Shown: positions 1 to 5,667, counted from the stretch's first letter. The stretch: DNA of 5,667 bases from Spirochaetales bacterium Spiro_01 (GCA_001604265.1 LVBC01000103.1:1-5667), one strand, 5' to 3'. Notes: generated from the letters alone by a model not told the origin. Made by a program: numbers and translations.

Positions 1-212
1 AAGATGCAGATGGCTTCTGTGCAAAGCTCACAACAGGAGAGGGCAATCTCTTCGATGGCATTATTCCGGCCTTCGAGATTCTGTACACCTCCGGCCTTTA
101 AACCGAGCTTTTCTCCAAGCTCTTCTCTCGTCATTTCTCGAAGTTCACGGTAATACCATAGCTTTTCCCCCGGGCTGGCATTATCAGCCACTCGCGGAAG
201 AGAAGCATTCAT
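1..212 (-). CDS. Helix-turn-helix (Cro/CI/XRE-like) DNA-binding protein, C-terminal part cut off by window edge
   Basis: Seen: from the ATG at 212-210 the minus strand reads 70 codons without a stop and leaves the window. Residues 16-57 fit a Cro/CI-type helix-turn-helix: EKLWYYRELREMTREELGEK is followed by LGLKAGGVQNLEGRNNAI, with the expected hydrophobic spacing, the TREELGEKLGL helix pair and the recognition helix ending in QNLEGR. This resembles the usual pattern 'lr...lTqeeLAeklGvs...is.iE.G'. A cysteine cluster (C60, C61, C64, C69) follows the motif, which is unusual for this fold. The ATG is the only ATG in the open frame, which extends back to a TAA at 275-273, but no good Shine-Dalgarno sequence precedes it. 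The gene starts 16 bases after the peptidase stop, in the same direction, so read-through expression is possible. The fold is likely; the role as a repressor or activator and its target are inference. The missing C-terminus could carry a sensor, protease or oligomerisation domain. Confidence 0.72.
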   Translation of the reverse strand, partial: MNASLPRVADNASPGEKLWYYRELREMTREELGEKLGLKAGGVQNLEGRNNAIEEIALSCCELCTEAICI

Positions 213-218
213 TTGAAT

Positions 219-231
219 TAGCAGCTTGCTA
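219..231. repeat. 13-bp inverted repeat before the HTH gene
   Basis: The plus strand reads TAGCAGCTTGCTA: two perfect 5-base arms (TAGCA / TGCTA) around a 3-base centre. It covers the stop codon of the peptidase gene and ends 6 bases before the ATG of the helix-turn-helix gene. The size and symmetry would suit an operator for a small HTH dimer, possibly autoregulatory. Arms this short also arise by chance, and no second copy was noticed at the other intergenic spacer. Confidence 0.3.
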
Positions 232-1242
232 TGATGTAATTCGATGGATGTGTAATCCTGATATGTGTCGATTTATATCTCTATATGCAGGGTAGCCATA
301 GGCTGACTCTGCATTTTTTATTGCTGCAATTATTGCTTCGCTCACAGCCTCGGCAGAGAGAGTTCCGACGAGGTCCTGGTCTGCCTTCACATCTCCAACA
401 GAGACTGCGAATATGCTGTCACCATCAGCAGAGGTGTGGACAGGCTCGATGCTTCGTGCATACCCATCGTGCGCCATCTGGGCTATCTTGCAAAGCTGTG
501 TCTTCTCGAAGTATGCGTTCGTCATGACGACAGCGAGTGTTGTATTGCCAACGAACTTGTTCTCGTTGACATCGATGCTTCTCTTCATGAATTCGACCGT
601 GCTTGAAAGACTCTTCCTGTCATCGCCAAGAAGTCCTGCAAGCATCTCTCTGTTCCTGTAGTCGAAGACATCACCAAGAGAGTTGACTGCAACGACAGCT
701 CCAATGACAAGATTGTCGATCTGCATTGCATAGCTTCCGATACCGGATTTCATGCAATGCTCCATTCCTCGGATCTTTCCAACTGTACAGCCACAGCCGA
801 CACCATAGTTTCCATCTCTGTAGTTGGGACTTTCGAGAGCAAGTCTCGTCGCTTCCAGCCCCATGCTCTCATCCGGGCGGATCGATGTGCTTCCGACAGT
901 GAGGTCGAAGAGGTCTGCCTGACAGACCAGAGGGACTCTGGTCACACCGACATCGAAGCCTATGCCGCGCTCCTCTAAAAGCTGCATTGCACCATTTGCT
1001 GCATTGAGGCCGAAGGCACTTCCTCCTGCAAGAACGATACCGTGAATGTACTGTGCCGACATAAGAGGATTGAGAAGCTGGCTTTCGCGCGATGCAGGGC
1101 CTCCTCCTTGCACACTGAGACCTGCTCGCATTCCGTTTCGAGCAATGAAAACAGTACAGCCTGTGCCAGCCTCCCTGTTCTCGACCTGTCCAATAGCGAT
1201 ATTCTCAATATCCTTTACATCGATCTGCTTCATGAAATCCAT
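229..1242 (-). CDS. P1 family (DmpA/NylC-like) self-processing N-terminal-nucleophile peptidase/amidohydrolase
   Basis: The 337-residue length is normal for this family (peptidase family S58/P1: DmpA aminopeptidase, beta-peptidyl aminopeptidases, the nylon-oligomer hydrolase NylC). Seen: family hallmarks include GTGCTVFIARNG (26-37), RGG-like VQGGGPASRES (44-54), VLAGGSAFGLNAANG (70-84), a VPLVCQADLFDL segment (103-114), GNYGVGCGCTVGK (144-156), VNSLGDVF (186-193), GNTTLAVVMTNA (232-243) and HTSADGDSIFAVS (269-281). By analogy with NylC, the chain should cleave itself between N233 and T234, freeing T234 as the N-terminal nucleophile of a beta subunit; K156, N187, D273 and D275 match the other active-site residues. 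No signal peptide is visible, so it is probably cytoplasmic. The substrate (amino-terminal peptides, beta-amino or cyclic/linear amides) cannot be told. Start: ATG at 1242 gives the full frame, but M4 (ATG at 1233, MKQIDVKDIENIAIGQ) aligns better with typical family N-termini; neither has a strong ribosome site. It lies after the terminator of the ABC cluster, so it is probably a separate transcription unit. Confidence 0.93.
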   Translation of the reverse strand: MDFMKQIDVKDIENIAIGQVENREAGTGCTVFIARNGMRAGLSVQGGGPASRESQLLNPLMSAQYIHGIVLAGGSAFGLNAANGAMQLLEERGIGFDVGVTRVPLVCQADLFDLTVGSTSIRPDESMGLEATRLALESPNYRDGNYGVGCGCTVGKIRGMEHCMKSGIGSYAMQIDNLVIGAVVAVNSLGDVFDYRNREMLAGLLGDDRKSLSSTVEFMKRSIDVNENKFVGNTTLAVVMTNAYFEKTQLCKIAQMAHDGYARSIEPVHTSADGDSIFAVSVGDVKADQDLVGTLSAEAVSEAIIAAIKNAESAYGYPAYRDINRHISGLHIHRITS

Positions 1243-1270
1243 TGTAATCCATTGAAAACAGAGAATGCAA
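1241..1270 (-). promoter_or_regulatory. Possible sigma-70-type promoter for the peptidase gene
   Basis: On the minus strand TTGCAT (1270-1265) and TACAAT (1246-1241) are separated by 18 bases and lie in the spacer after the terminator, where a new promoter is expected. The -10 element overlaps the first two bases of the ATG at 1242, so transcription would begin at about 1235-1233. That would favour the downstream ATG at 1233 and an almost leaderless message. The match is based on two short hexamers only. Confidence 0.3.
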
Positions 1271-1304
1271 TTGAAGAGGAGAAGGAGTGTTCAGCTGAAG
1301 GAGT

Positions 1305-1338
1305 AAAAAGAAGGAGCCGGTCCAGGAAGGCCGACTCC
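1305..1338 (-). terminator. Rho-independent terminator of the ABC transporter operon
   Basis: On the minus strand GGAGTCGG (1338-1331) and CCGGCTCC (1320-1313) form an 8-bp stem (seven Watson-Crick pairs and one U-G) with a 10-base loop, directly followed by TTCTTTTT (1312-1305). The stem starts 6 bases after the stop codon of the small membrane-protein gene. There is no T-run on the plus strand beyond the stem, so it acts in one direction. It separates the four-gene transporter cluster from the peptidase gene. Confidence 0.88.
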
Positions 1339-1344
1339 ATGCTA

Positions 1345-1797
1345 TCAGAGGATTGCAGATGGATCTTCACTTACTTGCGGCTCTTCAGAGCCTGCATCGC
1401 TCTGCACTGCCATCGAGATGAAGACCTCCAGCCATTCGCTTTGAGGTGCATCCGGATTCTGTGCAAGCTTTGGAAGCGAAATGATGTACATGTCGTTCTT
1501 GGCAGGAACCTTGAACTTGATGACCTTGTCTATCTCGTTCCAGTTGGAGTCTGTGTACTTCACATGAAGTGTGTGGCTCTGACCTGTTACGATGTACTGG
1601 TCCCTGTCTCGTGGATAGAGTTCCATAGAATCCTGCTTGTCGATTGCAACTTCGATTTCCTGGAGCGCCTTTGGACCTCCTTCGACCGATTTGTTGTCGA
1701 CGAGGATAGTATGCTGTCTTCCGATAAGATACATACAGATTGCAAGCAGGAGAACCAGGAGGATAGCTGCAGCTCTGACTATGAGTCGTCTATTCAT
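1345..1797 (-). CDS. Small single-pass membrane-anchored protein of unknown function, last gene of the ABC operon
   Basis: The gene encodes 150 residues. Seen: a short basic N-terminus (MNRRLIVR), a strongly hydrophobic helix at about 9-25 (AAAILLVLLLAICMYLIG), then a soluble, mostly polar domain of about 125 residues with alternating hydrophobic residues suggesting beta strands (for example HTLHVKYTD at 75-83 and KVIKFKVP at 91-98), and an acidic tail (SDAGSEEPQVSEDP). The segment GRQHTILVDNK follows the membrane helix. The positive-inside rule places the soluble domain outside the cytoplasm. No lipobox: the only cysteine near the helix (C21) lacks the usual context. Start: ATG at 1797 lies 7 bases after AGGAGG; the GTG at 1800 lies only 4 bases from it, so the ATG is preferred. 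The permease stop and this ATG share one base (TGATG). It may belong to a family of unknown function found next to such transporters in spirochaetes (DUF6672 comes to mind, unverified). Co-translation suggests an accessory role for the importer; that is inference. Confidence 0.85.
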   Translation of the reverse strand: MNRRLIVRAAAILLVLLLAICMYLIGRQHTILVDNKSVEGGPKALQEIEVAIDKQDSMELYPRDRDQYIVTGQSHTLHVKYTDSNWNEIDKVIKFKVPAKNDMYIISLPKLAQNPDAPQSEWLEVFISMAVQSDAGSEEPQVSEDPSAIL

Positions 1798-2915
1798 CAC
1801 TTCTCCTCCTTCTGCTCTGCAGCAAGCTCGTCACCTTCGTACGAGAGCTCTCTCTTCTTTCTCACTTCATAGAGCACGAGACTTACTGTGATTACTCCGT
1901 AGGATACGAATACTCTGAAGTACTCACCGAGCTGAGCCTCTCCGATGAGGTTCTTTCCGGCCATAGGAGAGATAACGAACATCAGATGGAAGAGGATTAC
2001 ACCCAGGAATACATTCCTGATGTTTGCTTTTGCAACCGATGCACCACCGACAAGCAGGGCAGCGATCGAGAACATACCGACTTGTGTGTGGCTGTTGTAG
2101 GTATTGAGGGTTCCGATGTTCTGCAGGTATATGATCATACCGTAGCCAGCAAAGACTGTGGACATGATGATCGAGATGATCCTTGTTCTCTCGACCTTGA
2201 TGCCGGAAGCTCTTGCAACTTCAAGATCCTGACCTACAGCTCTCATGTCCTGTCCGAGCTTTGTCTTTCTGAACCAGAGGATGAAAAGACAGAGAAGGGC
2301 GATCACGATGAGGGTTGCAAATGGGATGCTTACGCCTGCAATCCTGATCGGGATGAGATTGTCAAGGTGCTTCCTGATTCCAGTGAGGTTTACAGTGTTC
2401 CTGATGCCATATCCCCTGGAAAGGACCAGGGAAGCATTTGCAATCGGGATGATGGAACCCATCATATAGAGAACTACCAGCTGATAGACACCATTTACAA
2501 AGAAGCCGATGATGTAGCTTGTGACCATCTCTCTTCCCTTGGCCATATTCAAGAGGTTTCCGCACATCCAGCCCAGGAAGATCGAGATCGGAGTTGAGAT
2601 GATGGCTGCAAGTATCATTCCCGGAATTCCAACGACACCGAGGTTGCAGATGACGATAAGGCCGATTTCGGCTGCCATTGCACCCAAAGTCATGCCGAAG
2701 TTGAGTCCCATGCCTGCCATGATCGGAATGAGAAGCGAGAGAATCAGAAAGGAGTTCCTCGAAAGTCTCACGAAGATCTCGTTGACAAGATAGTTCATCG
2801 AGTAGCCGGAGAGCGGGATACCGATTGCACAGATTATAACGAAGAGAATAGGGACAGTGTTGTTCTCGACAAAGCGCTTTGCCTTCTCCTTTCTGGAAAT
2901 ATTCAGATTCTTCAT
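1797..2915 (-). CDS. ABC importer permease, BPD_transp_2 (sugar/nucleoside-type) family, second permease
   Basis: The protein is 372 residues with a cytoplasmic basic N-terminus and about 8-10 membrane helices (roughly 21-38, 55-70, 76-92, 96-116, 131-152, 195-214, 245-264, 278-296, 300-317, 332-349), and a charged C-terminal tail (352-372, rich in K and E). Family features seen: MGLNFGMTLGAMAAEIG (69-85), at the place where sugar permeases carry a GGIDLSVG-type motif; the cytoplasmic coupling loop TKLGQDMRAVGQDLEVARASGIKV (218-241); and LLVGGASVAKANIRNVFLG (287-305). It should form the membrane channel together with the neighbouring permease and be driven by the ATPase. The ATG (2915-2913) overlaps the stop of the preceding permease as ATGA, and GGAGG lies 7 bases upstream (2927-2923). 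The two permeases share motifs but are clearly different proteins, so a heterodimeric channel is expected. The substrate is not identifiable. Confidence 0.92.
   Translation of the reverse strand: MKNLNISRKEKAKRFVENNTVPILFVIICAIGIPLSGYSMNYLVNEIFVRLSRNSFLILSLLIPIMAGMGLNFGMTLGAMAAEIGLIVICNLGVVGIPGMILAAIISTPISIFLGWMCGNLLNMAKGREMVTSYIIGFFVNGVYQLVVLYMMGSIIPIANASLVLSRGYGIRNTVNLTGIRKHLDNLIPIRIAGVSIPFATLIVIALLCLFILWFRKTKLGQDMRAVGQDLEVARASGIKVERTRIISIIMSTVFAGYGMIIYLQNIGTLNTYNSHTQVGMFSIAALLVGGASVAKANIRNVFLGVILFHLMFVISPMAGKNLIGEAQLGEYFRVFVSYGVITVSLVLYEVRKKRELSYEGDELAAEQKEEK
1805..1810 (-). promoter_or_regulatory. Shine-Dalgarno site that decides the start of the small membrane protein
   Basis: AGGAGG on the minus strand lies 7 bases before the ATG at 1797 and 4 bases before the alternative GTG at 1800. 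The site sits inside the last codons of the permease gene, consistent with coupled re-initiation at the TGATG junction. Confidence 0.75.
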
Positions 2916-3955
2916 CTTGCCACCTCCGACTTTCTGGTAAGTGCGTAGAGTATCATGCCATTGGAGACTATGATACGTACGACCTCAGAGATATCGGTAT
3001 GAACGACAGAGTTCATTACCGAAGGAGTCATTGTAAGGATTCCCTGGAAGAGGAATGTGCCTACGATGACGTTGGTGATTGAGGCCTTGTTGACGCTTGC
3101 ACCACCGATAAGGATTGCACTGACAGCAGGAAGTGCCATGTAGAATGGTCCCATATACAGCTGGATGAAGCCAAAGCTCTGCTCATAGACAAGGATACCG
3201 ACTGCACCGAGCCAGGTGGACATGATGACAGATAGCGTCCTGATTCCATCTACGTTGATGCCACTTGCACGTGCGAAGATCGGATTGGACCCTACTGCTG
3301 TCATTGCAGTGCCGGTCTTTGTATGTAGAAATGCCCACATGAGGAAGGCAAGCAGTGCAAAGAAGAGGAACATTCCAGTTGGAACAATAAGGTCCGGAGT
3401 TATCTTCAGAGAAAGAAGGTCGTTGAGTACGTGGAGGTAGTAGCCCTCTGTACTGATTGTCGTTCTGAGACCTCTGCCTGCATAGCCCCAGACCATGGTC
3501 GGGTTATGGTAGGGCAACAGCAGCCACATCATGCACATGAAGGCAACAGAGCTGAAGCCAACGTAGGTTGCGATCATCATCTCGCCACCCTTGACCTTGT
3601 TGAGGAGCTTTCCATATCCAAAGCCTGCAATGAGAGCAAATGGAGTCGAGAAGAGTATTGCCATTATAAAGCTAAGCATTCCAGAAAAGCCGAACTCGAT
3701 TGACATCGTTGCACCGAGCAGGCCTGAGATGATTCCAAGTGGAAGGCCGAAGTTCAGACCACAGCCCGAGTGGATCATAGGGACCATTGCAAGGACCATG
3801 ACGCAGTTCATGCCAAAGCGATTCATTACATTCGTGAAGCTGATATCCAGCCTAACGCCCACGAATGGAGCGATCACGAACAGTGCAAGCAGGAATAGTC
3901 CGATGATTATTCTCGGAAGTCCTGCCTTATGTACGAAATCCATTATTCTGTTCAT
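2912..3955 (-). CDS. ABC importer permease, BPD_transp_2 (sugar/nucleoside-type) family, first permease
   Basis: The protein is 347 residues, close to the usual length of 320-350 for the family, with about 9-10 hydrophobic segments (approximately 14-33, 47-63, 70-86, 90-112, 126-148, 190-210, 236-257, 271-287, 293-310, 322-340). Seen: SGCGLNFGLPLGIISG (63-78), equivalent to the signature after the second helix in sugar permeases; the coupling loop TKTGTAMTAVGSNPIFARASGINV (212-235), which should contact the ATPase; and ILIGGASVNKASITNVIVG (281-299). The same three motifs recur in the second permease. There is no cleavable signal peptide. The start ATG (3955-3953) overlaps the TGA of the ATPase gene as ATGA, with GGGAG 6 bases upstream (3966-3962). 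It acts in the inner membrane as half of the translocation pore. Family known examples carry ribose, xylose, nucleosides or autoinducer; nothing here chooses among them. Confidence 0.93.
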   Translation of the reverse strand: MNRIMDFVHKAGLPRIIIGLFLLALFVIAPFVGVRLDISFTNVMNRFGMNCVMVLAMVPMIHSGCGLNFGLPLGIISGLLGATMSIEFGFSGMLSFIMAILFSTPFALIAGFGYGKLLNKVKGGEMMIATYVGFSSVAFMCMMWLLLPYHNPTMVWGYAGRGLRTTISTEGYYLHVLNDLLSLKITPDLIVPTGMFLFFALLAFLMWAFLHTKTGTAMTAVGSNPIFARASGINVDGIRTLSVIMSTWLGAVGILVYEQSFGFIQLYMGPFYMALPAVSAILIGGASVNKASITNVIVGTFLFQGILTMTPSVMNSVVHTDISEVVRIIVSNGMILYALTRKSEVAR

Positions 3956-5565
3956 TTGCCACTCCCTTTTGTGACCATCAAGAGGCCGAATTCGGAGCTA
4001 GGAGCAGCTGCAGGCAGAATGCCGCTGACCTTTCCGTCAGTTACGATTGCAATCCTGTCGCAGATGCTTCTGAGCTCCTCGAGCTCACTTGAGACCATGA
4101 TGATCGTTATTCCATGGACTCTGTTGTACTCCCTGAGAACACTGAGTACCAGCTGCTTTGCACCGATATCGATACCGCGGGTAGGCTCGGAGACGAAGAG
4201 AATCTTTGGATTCATCGCAAAGGCCTTTGCAAGGCAGATCTTCTGCTGGTTGCCGCCCGAGAGCTCCTTCGCATGCTGCTTGGATGAGGTACAGCGGATC
4301 TGGAGACTCTTGATATAGTGGTCTGTAATCTCCTCGATCGCCTTCTGGTCTCTCCACTTGACAGGGCCATACTTCTTGAGAAAGAGCTCCTTGACCTGCA
4401 TTGCACCGAATGAGACATTCCACTCAAGAGACTCGTCGAGAAGAAGTCCAACTCCTCTTCTATCCTCGCTTACGAATGCAAACTCGCTGTCAAGAAGGGA
4501 TCTGGGAGAGTTGAGCAGCTGAGCCTTGTCCTGGAATGTGACAGAGCCACCGGCAGGGTAGAGGCCCATGACACCATTCGGTATTCCGAGCTTTCCCTGG
4601 CCTGCAAGACCTCCGATACCGAGAATCTCACCCTTGTAGACATCGAGGTTTACATCGCGGACGATCTCGCCAGGCATATTTACCCAGAGATGGCGGATCG
4701 AAAGGTCGATCGGAGTCTTCTGATAGTTGAAATCCCTATGTTCTATATGGGAAACATCGACCTCTCTGCCGACCATCCAGTTTGCGATATCGCTGATATT
4801 GACATTTCTGTTCTCGACCTTCTGGATGATCCTTCCATCCCTCATTACCATGATTGAGTCGCAGACGTCGATGATTTCCTGAAGACGATGGCTGATGAAG
4901 ATGATTGCAACGCCTTCGCTTGAAAGTTTCTTCATGGCAGCAAGGAGGTTCTCTGCCTCCTTCTCGGAAAGGACTGCTGTCGGTTCATCTAGAACGAGAA
5001 GGCGGATCTCGTGCTCGACATCCTCTCCATCATCCTTTGAAAGCTCACGGGCTATTTCCGTGAACTGCTTGTGCCCAACTGGCATCTGCGAGACTGGCAT
5101 CTGGGCATCGAGAGGGACTCCAAGACGGTCGATTGCCCTTTGTCCGATCTTTTCCATCTGCTTTCTGTCCAGGGTGTTCATCCTGTCTCCGAAGAGGTCG
5201 GAGAGAAGACTTGCCTTCTGAGGCTCCCTGTTGAGTACGATGTTCTCTGTTGCTGTGAAATCTGGGAGCAGAGAGAACTCCTGGTGGACCATGCCAATAC
5301 CTTTCCTGAGAGCGTCGAGAGAGGATTCGAAGTGGACAACTTCTCCATCAATAAGCATTTCGCCACCGTAACCGCCGGTGTTCTTGATTGAATCCATGGC
5401 GAAGAGGATGTTCATAAGAGTGGACTTTCCTGCGCCATTTTCACCGACAAGACCAAGAATCTCGCCCTCATGAAGAGTGAAGTTGACATCCTGAAGGACT
5501 TTGTTTCCGAAGAAGTCCTTGCTGATGTGCTTCATCTCCAGGATGGGTGTACTTTGTTCATTCAT
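3952..5565 (-). CDS. ABC importer ATPase with two nucleotide-binding domains (RbsA/MglA/YufO type)
   Basis: The protein is 537 residues, slightly longer than the usual 495-515. Domain 1 (about 8-260): Walker A GENGAGKST (41-49), Q-loop HQEFSLLP (94-101), a degenerate signature MPVGHKQ (161-167), Walker B LLVLDEPTA (189-197) and switch histidine SHR (225-227). Domain 2 (about 285-515): degenerate Walker A GLAGQGKLGI (319-328), intact signature LSGGNQQK (435-442), Walker B-like ILFVSEPTRGID (455-466) with S459 where Asp is usual, and VSSELEE (491-497) with Ser in place of the switch His, as in RbsA. It hydrolyses ATP on the cytoplasmic face to power the two permeases downstream. An acidic insert (about 176-187, KDDGEDVEHE) precedes Walker B of domain 1. 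Start: the frame is open to the window edge from a TTG at 5664, but M at 5565 (MNEQSTPILEMKHISKDF) matches the family start and has GAGG 11 bases upstream (5580-5577); the upstream stretch is low-complexity and not family-like. Its TGA overlaps the permease ATG. Sugar versus nucleoside substrate is not resolved. Confidence 0.95.
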   Translation of the reverse strand: MNEQSTPILEMKHISKDFFGNKVLQDVNFTLHEGEILGLVGENGAGKSTLMNILFAMDSIKNTGGYGGEMLIDGEVVHFESSLDALRKGIGMVHQEFSLLPDFTATENIVLNREPQKASLLSDLFGDRMNTLDRKQMEKIGQRAIDRLGVPLDAQMPVSQMPVGHKQFTEIARELSKDDGEDVEHEIRLLVLDEPTAVLSEKEAENLLAAMKKLSSEGVAIIFISHRLQEIIDVCDSIMVMRDGRIIQKVENRNVNISDIANWMVGREVDVSHIEHRDFNYQKTPIDLSIRHLWVNMPGEIVRDVNLDVYKGEILGIGGLAGQGKLGIPNGVMGLYPAGGSVTFQDKAQLLNSPRSLLDSEFAFVSEDRRGVGLLLDESLEWNVSFGAMQVKELFLKKYGPVKWRDQKAIEEITDHYIKSLQIRCTSSKQHAKELSGGNQQKICLAKAFAMNPKILFVSEPTRGIDIGAKQLVLSVLREYNRVHGITIIMVSSELEELRSICDRIAIVTDGKVSGILPAAAPSSEFGLLMVTKGSGK

Positions 5566-5604
5566 CTGTCTGTTTTCCTCATGTTTGGGGTTGTTGCTTC
5601 TATC

Positions 5605-5618
5605 TTCTTTAAAAAGAA
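5605..5618. repeat. AT-rich palindrome upstream of the ABC operon
   Basis: The plus strand reads TTCTTTAAAAAGAA: perfect 6-base arms around two bases, 40 bases before the ATPase start. It lies in the T/C-rich spacer on the coding strand. It could be a protein-binding site or part of a weak attenuator, but it is too AT-rich and short to call a terminator. Confidence 0.2.
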
Positions 5619-5667
5619 AACAGAGGCAGAAACTCCACTTGAAACAGACTGAAGGGGGAGGCAACTC

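Noticed and set aside
1042..1872. Long plus-strand open frame of 276 codons
   Set aside because: It runs antisense across three features (peptidase start, terminator, small protein and permease end). The peptide is Cys/Ser-rich without domain features, and the opposite strand holds well-supported genes.
1986..2597. Plus-strand open frame of 203 codons rich in Cys and Asp
   Set aside because: It is exactly antisense to the second permease, whose helices, motifs and coupled start are convincing. Its length follows from the codon choice of the true gene.
3591..4318. Two plus-strand open frames of about 127-129 codons antisense to the first permease and ATPase
   Set aside because: No ribosome sites or recognisable motifs; both lie wholly opposite conserved coding sequence.
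5566..5664. N-terminal extension of the ATPase from a TTG at 5664 (33 extra residues)
   Set aside because: The extra peptide is Cys/Phe/Pro-rich and unlike the family. The ATG at 5565 has a ribosome site and the family N-terminus begins there.
5621..5667. Possible terminator before the ATPase (T-rich run on the minus strand)
   Set aside because: No GC-rich stem could be formed from bases inside the window before the T-run; only short direct repeats (CTGTTTC / CTGTTTTC) are present.
1..5667. Repeated TTGCA/TGCAA words throughout
   Set aside because: They fall mostly at Ile-Ala, Leu-Gln or similar codon pairs in the coding frames and have no regular spacing, so codon preference explains them.

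Overview
The window is one compact, fully minus-strand bacterial region of roughly even base composition. The gene order, the twin permeases and the small anchored protein recall spirochaete (Treponema/Sphaerochaeta-like) genomes, but no rRNA or other marker is present, so that placement is an inference held with low to moderate confidence. No tRNA, rRNA, CRISPR array, insertion sequence or phage gene was seen.

Layout, read in the direction of transcription (right to left). Positions 5667-5566 hold a short T/C-rich segment with no clear gene. Positions 5565-1345 are a four-gene cluster: a double-domain ABC ATPase of the sugar/nucleoside importer type, two different membrane permeases of the BPD_transp_2 type, and a 150-residue single-pass membrane-anchored protein. 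The first three genes are joined by ATGA stop/start overlaps and the fourth by a TGATG junction, so they are almost certainly co-transcribed and translationally coupled. A good rho-independent terminator (1338-1305) closes the cluster. No substrate-binding protein is in the window; it would be expected just upstream, beyond the right edge.

After the terminator comes a 62-base spacer with a weak promoter-like pair, then a P1/DmpA/NylC-family self-cleaving peptidase/amidohydrolase (1242-229). Sixteen bases further on starts a helix-turn-helix (Cro/CI/XRE-like) protein that runs off the left edge after 70 codons. A small palindrome lies across the peptidase stop codon, just before the regulator start.

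The ABC genes should form an importer in which one ATPase polypeptide (two nucleotide-binding domains, only one catalytic site canonical) drives a heterodimer of the two permeases. The substrate cannot be read from the sequence. The small anchored protein has an extracytoplasmic domain of unknown role. The peptidase is separated by a terminator, so a functional link with the transporter is not shown.
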